Shown one piece after another: positions 8,378-16,942 of a DNA stretch of 64,000 nt; position 1 is the first letter of the stretch, and each line of letters starts with the position of its first letter. The stretch lies in contig NZ_JARHUJ010000007.1 in NCBI RefSeq assembly GCF_029223285.1, positions 124,001 through 188,000 of the forward strand, written 5' to 3'. The notes below the pieces were generated by a model, which saw only the letters and a list, made by a program, of their open reading frames with translations, did not search any database and had not been told where the DNA came from. This stretch comes from Paraflavitalea sp. CAU 1676 (GTDB lineage: Bacteria; Bacteroidota; Bacteroidia; Chitinophagales; Chitinophagaceae). Both the position numbers and the translations under genes were made by a program.

Positions 8378-11300
8378 TTACTGATTACCGGCCAGGTATT
8401 CTAACCGGATGACACTTTGATTTAACTGGTTAATTGTTTGCAGGTAATTTTCCTTTATCTGCAGGGCATTGCGGGTAGCAAGCAAATATTCTGCATAATC
8501 GGCATCTCCTTCCTGGTACCCCCTTCTTGCCTGATACAAAATTAAATTGGCATTAGGTATAGCAGATGTTTTGTAGTACTCAACGCTGCTTTTATATTTT
8601 TGATATTCTTCTGCAGCCTGCTTCCATTCACTTTTCAACAAGCCTTGATTATAGCTTAGTTGAGTTTCTGCTACGTGCGTGTTTATTTCTGCGGCTTTGA
8701 CCTTTGCCCTCAACGGTTTATTGAAAATGGAAATGGCTATACCCGCATTAAAACCCATAAAACGATCTCCTGCGGTTGCCAATTTTGTTCCACTGCCATT
8801 CAGGGGATTTCCAATTAAGCTTTGATTAAAATATCCTAATGTAAAATCTGGCAGCTTTTGTGCGGCAAATACTTCCCTTTCTTTTGAGGCTACCTGTATC
8901 TGCTGTTTCAGGTAAGCCAAAAACGGATTATTGGAAACAGAAGCTGTGTCGTTTATTATGGTTAAGCCTCTTTCCCGCAGACTATCTTTTACAATGCTTA
9001 CCGGCTCATCGCTTCCTGTCAATTGCTGCAAGGAATAGTAAGATGATTGTATATCGGCCCCGTTCTGTTTCAACAAATTCCTGATTTCATTCAACTGCGT
9101 TTCAGCAGTTGTCTTTTCCAGAAGTTTTGTTTCCCCTGTTTTGAAACGTAATTCTGCAGCTTTCAGAAACTCAGTATAAATACTGTCCTGCTGTTGTAAG
9201 AGTCTTTCTTTATTGTACAGGAAAAGCAATTCATAATATACCTGCTTTACATTCCAGGTCAGTTCATTCACCATCATTATTTTCCGGGCATCAGCCGAGC
9301 CAATCAGGGCATCTCCCAACGCTCTTTGCGTGGAAAAGGTTTTTGGATTGGGAATATTCTGCGAGACAGAAAAATTATTATCGCCCCATTTATAGCTATT
9401 GTACTGACCGATCATTGCGCTGAAATCAGTTTTGCCAATATAACCCACCGCTGACTTTAACTGACGCTGGTATTGCTTTTCCAGTTCGGCAGACTGTATC
9501 AGTTTATTTTGGGCTAATGCCTGCTGAACGGCCTGCTCCAGTGTAATGGGGTGTGATTGCTGTGCTTTAGTCGTTGCAACAAAAAGCATCAATAGCAAAA
9601 TAAAAAAAAGTGAAAGCTTATTCGGGTTCACTCTTTTGAATTTTGTTTTTTCAAAATAGATATATAAACAGGGTAATACTATCAGGGTAAGAAACGTGGA
9701 AGTAATCAACCCGCCAATTACAACCGTAGCCAAAGGTTTTTGAACTTCTGCACCGGCGCTTGTAGCTAGTGCCATTGGCAAAAAACCGAGCGAAGCAACC
9801 GCAGCAGTCATCAGTACGGGTCTTAACCGGATTTTGGTCCCTTTAAGAATAATTTCGTTTAAGTCAGAAATACCTTCTTGTTTCAACCTGTTAAATTCGG
9901 CGATCAACACAATCCCGTTGAGTACAGCTACGCCAAACAACGCAATAAAGCCTACTCCTGCGGAAATACTAAACGGCATTTCGCGAATCAGCAAAGCCAA
10001 CACGCCACCAATGGCTGCCATGGGGATGGCGGTAAATATCAATGCAGCTTGTTTGAGCGAATTGAAGGTAAAGAATAATAGCAGGAAAATGAGTAATAAA
10101 GCAACCGGAACTGCTATTGAGAGTCTTGCATTCGCCTGCTGCAGATTCTCAAATTGGCCGCCATAAGTAGCAAAATAACCTGGCGGCATTTTTACCTGTG
10201 TGGAAATTTTCTCTTTTAGCTCTTTTACAATACTGCTTACATCCCTGCCCCTCGTGTTAAAACCGACAATGATCCTCCGTTTGGCATCTTCCCGCTGTAT
10301 CTGGTTGGGGCCAACCCTGAAATTAACATCGGCAATTTGTTGCAACGGCACCTGGTTGCCGTTAGGAGTAGTTATATACAAGTTCCGTACGTCATCTAAT
10401 TTTTCACGGTTTTCCCGGTTTAACCTGAGCACTAATTCAAAACGTTTTTCTCCTTCAAATATCATTCCCGCCGATTGCCCAGCAAAAGCAGCATTGATTG
10501 TTTGATTAATACTTTTAATATCTAACCCATATTTGGCTATTTCGTCCCGGTTGATATTTATGACGATTTGAGGCAGGCCAGTGACCTGTTCTACATAAAT
10601 ATCTCTTGCACCCTGTACACCGGAAGATATTTTACCAACCTGGTTGGCTAAATCCGCCAATATTTCCAAATCTTCCCCGTATATTTTTACGGCCACATCT
10701 TGTCGTACCCCTGTCATCAGTTCATTAAACCGCATTTGTATCGGTTGCTGAAAACCAAATGTTACTCCCGGAATAGCTTCCAATGATTCTGTCATCATCT
10801 CTGCCAGTTCTTCCCGATTATGTGCCTTTTTCCATTCTTTTTTAGGTTTTAAAATCACCATCATATCCGCTGCTTCAATGGGCATGGGATCGGTAGGAAT
10901 TTCTGATGACCCTATTTTGCCTACCACTTCTATCACCTCATCCGGGTATTCTCTTAATAAAATCGCTGCGCCTTTAGTAGTAGCTTCTACCGTTTGCGAT
11001 AAACTGCTTCCTGTCAACACTCTTGTTTCAACCGCAAAATCACCTTCTTCCAGTGTGGGTAAAAACTCCCCTCCCATTCTCATAAATAGGAGCAGGCTTA
11101 CAACAAACATCACCACTGAAATGAATACTATCAGGAATTTTTTCTTTAAAGCTCCTTTTATTAATGGGGTGTACATTCGCTGGAAGAATTCCATCATTCT
11201 ATCAGAAAAATTTCTCTTGTGCTGCATTTTCTTATTAAGGAATGTGGCACACATCATGGGTACATAGGTAAGTGATAATAAAAAGGCGCCAAGAATAGCA

Positions 11301-12748
11301 AAGGCAACAGTTTGCGCCATTGGCTTAAACATTTTTCCTTCTACACCGACCAATGCCAGAATGGGCAGGTAAACAATAAGAATGATGATCTCACCAAATG
11401 CCGCTGAATTCCGGATCTTAGAGGCAGATTCAAAAACTTCGGCATCCATTTGGGCCTGCGATAATTGTTGTTTGTTTTTGCGTAACCCTAAATGATGCAT
11501 GGTAGCTTCAACGATAATTACCGCACCATCTACGATCAAACCAAAATCTATTGCTCCGAGGCTCATTAGGTTACCGCTTACGCCAAATACCCGCATCATA
11601 GCAACAGCAAATAGCATAGCAAGCGGGATAACCGAGGCAACAATCAAACCTGCCCTGAAATTGCCAAGAAAAAGTACCAATACAAAAATTACAATTAATG
11701 CCCCTTCAATAAGGTTGGTTTCGACTGTGCCAATGGCCCTGCCTACTAATTCACTTCTGTCAAGGAAAGCATCTATTTCCACCCCTTCTGGCAAAGTCTT
11801 TTCAATTTGCTTCATTCGTTCTTTAACCCTGTTTACTACAGCACTTGAATTTTCACCTTTCAGCATCAGTGCTATTGCACCTACTACTTCACCTTTATCA
11901 TTATACGTCATAGCGCCGTAACGTGTAGCATGGCCAAATCCAATAGTCGCTACATCCCTGATTAATACCGGAATTCCCTGAGGAGTATTTTTAATAACAA
12001 TTTTACCAATGTCGGCAGTGGAGCCAATTAATCCTTCGCTACGGATAAAATAAGCATTCGGCTTTTTATCAATGTAGGCGCCCCCTGTATTTTGATTGTT
12101 TTTTTCCAGCGCAGCAAATAGGTCAGCTACACCCAAGTTGTAGCTGCGCAGCCTGTCAGGATCAATAGCAATTTCATACTGCTTCAGGTAACCTCCGAAG
12201 CTGGCGACATCGGCCACCCCCCCAACGCCCAACAATTGGCGACGCACAATCCAATCCTGCATAGTACGCAGATCTGCAGGGGTATATTTATTTTCAAACC
12301 CCTTTTTAGGGCGAATGATGTATTGATATATTTCACCCAAGCCTGTAGTTACAGGTGCAAGCGATGGTGCTCCGACACCTGGCGGTATCAGTTTTTGGGC
12401 CTCATTCAATCGTTCATTCGCCTGTTGCCGCGCCCAATACACATCAATATCATCCTTAAAAACAATAGTTACAACTGACAACCCAAAACGGGAAAAACTG
12501 CGCATTTCCTCGATGCCCGGAATAGTCGCCATTGTTTGTTCCACAGGAAAAGTAACCAGCCGTTCGATATCCAAAGCAGATTGTGAAGGTGCGACAGTAA
12601 TCACCTGCACCTGGTTGTTCGTAATATCCGGAACTGCATCAATGGGCAACCGTGAGGCACTCCATAAACCCCACGCAATAAGGGCGATGGTGAGAATGCC
12701 AATGATGAGTTTGTTTTTTATAGAAAATGAAATGATTCTATTCAGCAT
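8378..12748 (-). CDS. czcA: CzcA-type heavy-metal RND pump fused to a CzcC/TolC outer-membrane domain
   Basis: A 1456-residue protein. Residues 1 to about 1040 form a complete heavy-metal RND pump. The proton-relay helix IDFGLIVDGAVIIVE has D401, D407 and E414, the pattern of divalent-metal (Czc-type) pumps. From about residue 1045 a hydrophobic stretch (LSLFFILLLMLFVATTKAQ) resembles a signal peptide with a cleavage site near residue 1063. The remaining about 390 residues are a TolC-type channel (ITLEQAVQQALAQNKLIQ and paired helical repeats). Such fusions are known in Bacteroidota annotations. Signal cleavage would release the channel to the outer membrane. It is preceded by a 60-residue membrane protein and followed by the adaptor gene. 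Confidence 0.93.
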   Translation of the reverse strand: MLNRIISFSIKNKLIIGILTIALIAWGLWSASRLPIDAVPDITNNQVQVITVAPSQSALDIERLVTFPVEQTMATIPGIEEMRSFSRFGLSVVTIVFKDDIDVYWARQQANERLNEAQKLIPPGVGAPSLAPVTTGLGEIYQYIIRPKKGFENKYTPADLRTMQDWIVRRQLLGVGGVADVASFGGYLKQYEIAIDPDRLRSYNLGVADLFAALEKNNQNTGGAYIDKKPNAYFIRSEGLIGSTADIGKIVIKNTPQGIPVLIRDVATIGFGHATRYGAMTYNDKGEVVGAIALMLKGENSSAVVNRVKERMKQIEKTLPEGVEIDAFLDRSELVGRAIGTVETNLIEGALIVIFVLVLFLGNFRAGLIVASVIPLAMLFAVAMMRVFGVSGNLMSLGAIDFGLIVDGAVIIVEATMHHLGLRKNKQQLSQAQMDAEVFESASKIRNSAAFGEIIILIVYLPILALVGVEGKMFKPMAQTVAFAILGAFLLSLTYVPMMCATFLNKKMQHKRNFSDRMMEFFQRMYTPLIKGALKKKFLIVFISVVMFVVSLLLFMRMGGEFLPTLEEGDFAVETRVLTGSSLSQTVEATTKGAAILLREYPDEVIEVVGKIGSSEIPTDPMPIEAADMMVILKPKKEWKKAHNREELAEMMTESLEAIPGVTFGFQQPIQMRFNELMTGVRQDVAVKIYGEDLEILADLANQVGKISSGVQGARDIYVEQVTGLPQIVININRDEIAKYGLDIKSINQTINAAFAGQSAGMIFEGEKRFELVLRLNRENREKLDDVRNLYITTPNGNQVPLQQIADVNFRVGPNQIQREDAKRRIIVGFNTRGRDVSSIVKELKEKISTQVKMPPGYFATYGGQFENLQQANARLSIAVPVALLLIFLLLFFTFNSLKQAALIFTAIPMAAIGGVLALLIREMPFSISAGVGFIALFGVAVLNGIVLIAEFNRLKQEGISDLNEIILKGTKIRLRPVLMTAAVASLGFLPMALATSAGAEVQKPLATVVIGGLITSTFLTLIVLPCLYIYFEKTKFKRVNPNKLSLFFILLLMLFVATTKAQQSHPITLEQAVQQALAQNKLIQSAELEKQYQRQLKSAVGYIGKTDFSAMIGQYNSYKWGDNNFSVSQNIPNPKTFSTQRALGDALIGSADARKIMMVNELTWNVKQVYYELLFLYNKERLLQQQDSIYTEFLKAAELRFKTGETKLLEKTTAETQLNEIRNLLKQNGADIQSSYYSLQQLTGSDEPVSIVKDSLRERGLTIINDTASVSNNPFLAYLKQQIQVASKEREVFAAQKLPDFTLGYFNQSLIGNPLNGSGTKLATAGDRFMGFNAGIAISIFNKPLRAKVKAAEINTHVAETQLSYNQGLLKSEWKQAAEEYQKYKSSVEYYKTSAIPNANLILYQARRGYQEGDADYAEYLLATRNALQIKENYLQTINQLNQSVIRLEYLAGNQ

Positions 12749-12752
12749 ATTC

Positions 12753-12935
12753 CTATTTATGGTTTGATATAAGACGATAGTATTTAATCATTACTCCTGC
12801 GGTAGCCATTAACATAAAAATGCTAAGCAGAATTATTGCAATGATTCTGACAACCCGCATCCATTTGGGCTTTACAGGATTCTTAATTTTCCCGTAAACT
12901 AGCTTTTTGCGGGTGGATGACTTCTTTCTAGCCAT
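12753..12935 (-). CDS. 60-residue basic single-helix membrane protein upstream of czcA
   Basis: A very basic N-terminus (MARKKSSTRKKLVYGK) is followed by one hydrophobic helix (IIAIILLSIFMLMATAGVMI) and a short tail. The stop is only four bases before the ATG of the CzcA fusion, and the DUF6660-like gene is 70 bases upstream, so it sits inside the operon. No family is recognised. Its position and topology fit a small pump-associated subunit, but it could equally be a short leader-like ORF used for translational coupling. Confidence 0.5.
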   Translation of the reverse strand: MARKKSSTRKKLVYGKIKNPVKPKWMRVVRIIAIILLSIFMLMATAGVMIKYYRLISNHK

Positions 12936-13005
12936 AACCCCATTTTACATGATGTGACAATAAAATAGTAAGTGCATGATCAATGCACAGAAGAAGATGA
13001 ACTTC

Positions 13006-13326
13006 TTAAGAAACTAATTGCGGGGGTTGCCAGATAGGGAGAGAAATCTCGAGAACCTCGGACTGAGAAAAATCTGAATAATGAAAAGAAGAGTATCCAC
13101 CTGGAGTTACTGACACAGAAAATACATATATGAATGTAACACCGGCGCAACAGGCACATTGACAAAAAGGAGAACAGGCATCAGTATGAACTTTGTCGTT
13201 TTGATGTGCGGCCGATTTTGTGGTGGCTATGCCTTTGTCGGCTTTCATGGAAAGAGCATCATCTGCGCATGGCATACAGCTAAGCGACAGAACAATAATA
13301 GACAATATGAAAGCCGCAAATCGCAT
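13006..13326 (-). CDS. DUF6660-like small secreted Cys-rich protein
   Basis: A 106-residue protein with a signal peptide (MRFAAFILSIIVLSLSC), then MPCADD and a Cys cluster CSPFCQCACC near the middle. The rest is a hydrophobic and aromatic tail. This layout matches the small DUF6660-type proteins that I associate with czc/cus operons of Bacteroidota. It is the first gene of the minus-strand efflux block and has a TAnnTTTG-type box immediately in front of its ATG. A role in periplasmic metal capture is plausible but unproven. Confidence 0.7.
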   Translation of the reverse strand: MRFAAFILSIIVLSLSCMPCADDALSMKADKGIATTKSAAHQNDKVHTDACSPFCQCACCAGVTFIYVFSVSVTPGGYSSFHYSDFSQSEVLEISLPIWQPPQLVS

Positions 13327-13330
13327 GGCG

Positions 13331-13338
13331 CAAAAATA
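13331..13338 (-). promoter_or_regulatory. -7 box of the czc-like operon, almost touching the start codon
   Basis: On the minus strand TATTTTTG (13338 to 13331) matches TAnnTTTG and ends four bases before the ATG at 13326. Transcription would start at about the first base of the start codon, which suggests a leaderless mRNA. No good -33 element is visible. Confidence 0.45.
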
Positions 13339-13381
13339 TAGAATTTTATTGCAAAAATTCGAACTTAAAATTAGGCATTAT

Positions 13382-13430
13382 GAGAATATGTTCAAATATT
13401 GGTCATTTTCATCGAGAATGTTCAATATTT
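13382..13430. repeat. Imperfect direct repeat in the divergent czc/arsR intergenic region
   Basis: GAGAATATGTTCAAATATT (13382-13400) and GAGAATGTTCAATATTT (13414-13430) are two near-copies 32 bases apart, upstream of the czc-like promoter. They may be binding sites for a regulator, since they lie 50 to 100 bases ahead of the -7 box. Confidence 0.45.
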
Positions 13431-13571
13431 ACAGTGCTTACGTCAACATAATTCTATTGGTCCAAACTTCAATAAGTAGCGGATTATCAATAGAAACCTG
13501 AAAATTTATGCCGTTAAACGTTCATCGGACATTAGATCGTTACCGACAAGCAAATGGAAATAAGAGTGGAC

Positions 13572-13613
13572 TTATTTAAGCAATTGCTTAAATAAATATC
13601 TTTCCTATATTTG
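13572..13613 (+). promoter_or_regulatory. ArsR operator (24-bp perfect palindrome) overlapping the promoter
   Basis: Bases 13572-13595 form a perfect 24-base palindrome centred on AAGCAATTGCTT. Its right arm contains TTG at 13584-13586, and exactly 19 bases later lies TATATTTG (13606-13613), a canonical -33/-7 pair. The arsR ATG is at 13618, only four bases after the -7 box. Repression of the mer-like operon by its own ArsR protein through this site is the simplest reading. Confidence 0.8.
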
Positions 13614-13617
13614 GTCA

Positions 13618-13995
13618 ATGGAAAAAAATACCTGTGTTCGCCTTTATGCTGATCAAGTCCAGATTGAGGCTTGCAAAGGCAGGCTCAAAACTGCCCAAAA
13701 AACATTTAGCAGCCTATCTAATGTGCTCACATTGGCTGGCAATGAGGTGCGTTTGAAAATCCTTTATTTACTGGAGGAAGAAAATGAGTTGTGTCCTTGT
13801 GATCTGTCAGATATTTTAGGCATGACCATTCCTGCCATATCTCAGCATTTAAGAAAACTCAAAGACGGCGGGATTGTTCATACCAGAAAGGAGGGACAGA
13901 CTATCTACTACTCACTTACCCAGGAAAACCTGAAAATAGTAAAGCCCTTCTTTAAACATATCAACAAAGAAACCGAAAAATTGGAAACGCCATGA
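13618..13995 (+). CDS. ArsR/SmtB-family metal-sensing repressor
   Basis: A 125-residue winged-helix repressor (LAGNEVRLKILYLLEEE, then the recognition helix IPAISQHLRKLKDGG, then the wing VHTRKEGQTIYYSL). The ELCPCDL stretch matches the alpha-3 metal site ELCVCDL of arsenic-type ArsR proteins, and two N-terminal Cys (C6, C19) could add ligands. Proteins of this family leave the operator when thiophilic metal binds. The stop overlaps the start of the MerT-P gene (ATGA), so the operon is self-regulated. The downstream genes point to Hg, though As(III) is not excluded by the motif. Confidence 0.92.
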   Translation: MEKNTCVRLYADQVQIEACKGRLKTAQKTFSSLSNVLTLAGNEVRLKILYLLEEENELCPCDLSDILGMTIPAISQHLRKLKDGGIVHTRKEGQTIYYSLTQENLKIVKPFFKHINKETEKLETP

Positions 13996-15260
13996 ACAAA
14001 GCAAAGACATCCGGTGCTGTTATAGGAACCGGCCTGCTTTCAGCTATTGCCGCTTCACTCTGCTGCATTACCCCGGTGATAGCCATACTTGCCGGCAGCA
14101 GCAGCCTTGCAGCCAACTTCTCATGGTTGGAGCCGGCAAGACCTTACCTGATCGGCTTGTCAATTATCGTACTTGCCTTTGCCTGGTTTCAACAGTTAAG
14201 ACCTGTCAAAACCTCACCAGCGGATTGCAATTGCGAAACGACAAAAAGAACATCCTTTTCACAGTCAAAAGGATTTTTAGGGATGATCACCCTTTTTGCT
14301 ATCCTGATGATGACCTTTCCTCTGTATGCCAAAGTATTTTATCCCCAACCCAAAAGGCAAGCGATGGCCATTGCAGCAGTGGAAGATAAACAACAGGCCA
14401 AATTCACCATTCAGGGCATGACTTGCAAAGGGTGCGAAGATCATGTCAATAATGAACTTTCCAAAGTAGCCGGAGTAATAACTTACATAACCTCTTACGC
14501 CGCTAAAAGCAGCCTGGTAACTTTTGATCCCTCCAAAGTTGATATAAAGGTGATCGCAGCAGCTATCAGTAGAACTGGGTACAAAGTCAAAAATTATGAA
14601 CTTATGGGTTCAACAAATACGGCCGTTTCATTTTATGAAGCGCCATTGGTTTGCCACGCAGCCCCATCTATTGGTTGTGGCAGCAAAGCCAAATTCCTGT
14701 TAGTTGATTTAGAAAAAAATAAGGCGGCAGTAGAAAGTGCTTGGCTGAACAGGAAGGGAACAGTAGTGGCTCTGAAATGGGCTACCAACATTGAAGAAAA
14801 GCAAAAAACAGACCTCATCAAAGCAGTCAGTGCCAGTCATAATATTGAACTTATTGCATTGACTACTACCGAAGCGGCTGATCATGCCAGGACCTTTCCG
14901 GATAACAAAAACTGGTTTAAAGGAAAAGAGGTGGATAAACTAAGTAAAGAAGAAGCCACTATTATTGCCCAAAATACTATTAAAGGTTATAAGAAGGATG
15001 GCCTTGTACAAGCATCTTTTGAAAAACAGTTCCAGGCTGATATTGAAAAGATATACGCCGACCTATTTCTTTCGATTGCTTCCTATCAGGATCTAACCAC
15101 AGAAGCGTACAACAAAGTAGAGGAACAAATTCAAAAAGCTGGTGAGAAATATGTAGGAAAAGGCAAAATGCCGAGAGTGGAGCTTTGTGTTGCTGGCGAA
15201 TCCTGCGAAAAAGAAAAGTCCTGCGCTAAAGGCGGAAAATCATGTTGCGAAACAAATTAA
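13992..15260 (+). CDS. MerT-MerP fusion with an extra C-terminal domain and Cys-rich tail
   Basis: A 422-residue protein in three parts. Residues 1-125 are a MerT-like importer with three helices and the vicinal Cys pair C24-C25 in SLCCITPV. Residues about 135-200 are a MerP-like HMA domain with C145-x-x-C148 in GMTCKGC. Residues about 205-422 are unfamiliar to me: a segment with IGCGSKAKFLLVDLE and AWLNRKGTVVALKW, a helical region, and a Cys-rich end (CVAGESC, SCAKGG, SCC). MerTP proteins of about 200 residues are known, so the length here is roughly doubled. It overlaps arsR by four bases. Mercury uptake and hand-over is the likely role of the first two parts. Confidence 0.88.
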   Translation: MNKAKTSGAVIGTGLLSAIAASLCCITPVIAILAGSSSLAANFSWLEPARPYLIGLSIIVLAFAWFQQLRPVKTSPADCNCETTKRTSFSQSKGFLGMITLFAILMMTFPLYAKVFYPQPKRQAMAIAAVEDKQQAKFTIQGMTCKGCEDHVNNELSKVAGVITYITSYAAKSSLVTFDPSKVDIKVIAAAISRTGYKVKNYELMGSTNTAVSFYEAPLVCHAAPSIGCGSKAKFLLVDLEKNKAAVESAWLNRKGTVVALKWATNIEEKQKTDLIKAVSASHNIELIALTTTEAADHARTFPDNKNWFKGKEVDKLSKEEATIIAQNTIKGYKKDGLVQASFEKQFQADIEKIYADLFLSIASYQDLTTEAYNKVEEQIQKAGEKYVGKGKMPRVELCVAGESCEKEKSCAKGGKSCCETN

Positions 15261-15270
15261 TCCTTCCAAT

Positions 15271-15636
15271 ATGGACACCAAAGTAATACCCGTTTTGCGC
15301 ATTTTTGATTACGACAAAACAGTCGAGTTTTATGTTGATTGGCTTGGCTTCAACATTGATTGGAAGCATCGTTTTAGTGATGATGCACCACTTTACATGC
15401 AGGTTTCAAAAGGGCCGATCCTATTCCACCTTACAGAACATCATGGTGACTGCTGCCCTGGTGCTAAGGTGTATATAGAAACTACTGGGGTACGCGATTA
15501 TCACAAAGAGCTGCTTGGAAAAAAGTATAAATACAACCGGCCAGGTATCGAGCAGGCACCTTGGAATGCCCCCTGCATGACGGTTAATGATCCGTTTGGA
15601 AATACCATTATGTTCACTGAAGAAGGCAAAAATTAA
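15271..15636 (+). CDS. Glyoxalase-superfamily (VOC) protein, bleomycin-resistance-like
   Basis: 121 residues from the ATG at 15271; the longer upstream frame lies inside merTP and is unlikely. The VOC fold is visible in PVLRIFDYDKTVEFYVDWLG, in the metal-ligand-like FHLTEHH, and in MTVNDPFGNTIMFTE. Proteins of this type bind small hydrophobic drugs or metals, or act as lyases. It is the third gene of the ArsR operon, 10 bases after merTP. The HHGDCCPG stretch adds a His pair and a Cys pair not typical of drug-binding members, so a thiophilic ligand is possible. Confidence 0.85.
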   Translation: MDTKVIPVLRIFDYDKTVEFYVDWLGFNIDWKHRFSDDAPLYMQVSKGPILFHLTEHHGDCCPGAKVYIETTGVRDYHKELLGKKYKYNRPGIEQAPWNAPCMTVNDPFGNTIMFTEEGKN

Positions 15637-15644
15637 ATAGAAAA

Positions 15645-15860
15645 ATGCAAACCACATTCGTACTTGAATCAACGATCACTTGTCCGCATTGCGGCTTTCA
15701 GAAAGAAGAAACCATGCCGGTAGATGCCTGCCAATATTTTTATACCTGCACTAACTGCCAAACCCTGTTAAAGCCCAAGCAAGGAGATTGCTGTGTATTT
15801 TGTAGCTACGGAACCGTAAAATGCCCGCCGATACAGATGAACAGATCTTGTTGTGCTTAG
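15645..15860 (+). CDS. GDCC-motif small Cys-rich protein
   Basis: A 71-residue protein with two zinc-ribbon-like CxxC pairs (TCPHCG, CTNCQ), then GDCCVFCSYG and a terminal SCC. The GDCCVFCSYG(S/T)VxCPP pattern is a conserved small-protein signature that I recall from metal-resistance loci. It lacks a signal peptide, so it is cytosolic. It follows the glyoxalase-like gene by 8 bases and ends the ArsR operon. Thiol-metal chelation is a reasonable guess, and no catalytic role is visible. Confidence 0.75.
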   Translation: MQTTFVLESTITCPHCGFQKEETMPVDACQYFYTCTNCQTLLKPKQGDCCVFCSYGTVKCPPIQMNRSCCA

Positions 15861-15935
15861 CGTGACCTATAACGAATTCTCTCCAGCTTATTATTACATT
15901 TTTGCCAGTACCATTTTATCCATGAACTTTAAAAA

Positions 15936-16760
15936 ATGCCAAAGCAATTACAGGTAAAAGATAAAACGGAATCTGCCGAAACCATAAAGATCGTTCCATT
16001 CAGGAAGGAGATCAGGAAAACAGTCCCTCACAAACACAACAATTATTTTGAGATCATTTATCTCTCAGCGGGCAGTGGCTATCATTCTATTGATTCCCGT
16101 AAATATCCTGTAATACCTCCAATCATATTCTTTGTCCGGAAAGAACAGGTACACAACTTTGATCTGGAAGGCGAACCCGATGGCTTCGTGGCCATTATTA
16201 AGAAGGCATTTATTGATAAGAGTTTTGATAATGTATTAAAATCACTGTTAACCAAACTTAGCAGCCACAATTGCCTGAGCATAGCAGACAATAACACCAT
16301 CCATCATTTGTTTGAATTGCTATGCAAAGAAAATAAAATTCAAAATGGAGGCACCTTTCACATCATTGAAGGGTTACTAAAAGCCTTATTTGCAAAAGTC
16401 CTTGAAGTAGCAAAACCATTTATAAAACCTGACGAAATCAGATCAGACTTATACCAGTCCTTTCTTGAACTGTTGAACAACGGGCAGGTTGTTAAAAATT
16501 CCGTACAGCACTACGCAGAATTATTGAATACTACCCCACAAAATCTGAACGCCGTCTGCCGCAAGGCCGTCAATCAGTCTGCTACAGAAGTGTTGGCTGA
16601 ATCCCTTATTGGAGAAGCCAGGCGGTTATTGCACTACACCAATAGTACCGTTTCTGAGATTGCTTTTACCCTTGATTTCACCGATGCCTCCCATTTTGTA
16701 AAATATTATAAAAGAATTACAGGACAAACACCGCAAGCCTACCGGAAAGACTGCGGGTAA
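15936..16760 (+). CDS. AraC-family transcriptional regulator (cupin sensor domain)
   Basis: A 274-residue protein with an N-terminal cupin-like sensor (PHKHNNYFEIIYLSAGSG, then PGPFF-type residues around PVIPPIIFFVR) and a C-terminal double helix-turn-helix (ALLNTTPQNLN-like start, SEIAFTLDFTDASHFVKYYKRITGQTPQAYR). It is alone in its unit, downstream of the mer-like operon and upstream of the DoxX-TolC-RND operon on the same strand, which it may control. The effector is unknown. Confidence 0.9.
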   Translation: MPKQLQVKDKTESAETIKIVPFRKEIRKTVPHKHNNYFEIIYLSAGSGYHSIDSRKYPVIPPIIFFVRKEQVHNFDLEGEPDGFVAIIKKAFIDKSFDNVLKSLLTKLSSHNCLSIADNNTIHHLFELLCKENKIQNGGTFHIIEGLLKALFAKVLEVAKPFIKPDEIRSDLYQSFLELLNNGQVVKNSVQHYAELLNTTPQNLNAVCRKAVNQSATEVLAESLIGEARRLLHYTNSTVSEIAFTLDFTDASHFVKYYKRITGQTPQAYRKDCG

Positions 16761-16808
16761 TTAGTGATCATAAACCGCTAAAACATCTTTATTTTCATAT
16801 ATCCCACA

Positions 16809-16826
16809 CCCGGACCGGGCTTTTTT
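16809..16826 (+). terminator. Small stem-loop with T-tract after the AraC gene
   Basis: CCCG-GAC-CGGG (16809-16819) is followed by C and six T (16821-16826), about 50 bases after the AraC stop. The stem is only four base pairs, so it is a weak candidate. The surrounding CCGGACC and GGTCCGG (16844-16850) could form an alternative pairing. Confidence 0.4.
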
Positions 16827-16942
16827 CAAATATACCATACTAAGGTCCGGCATAATCTCATATTTGCACCCAGCTACTAATTCTGGTGATCGATTCACAT
16901 GATCATTGCTTGTCGTATATACCTATCCAACTTCTATAGTAT

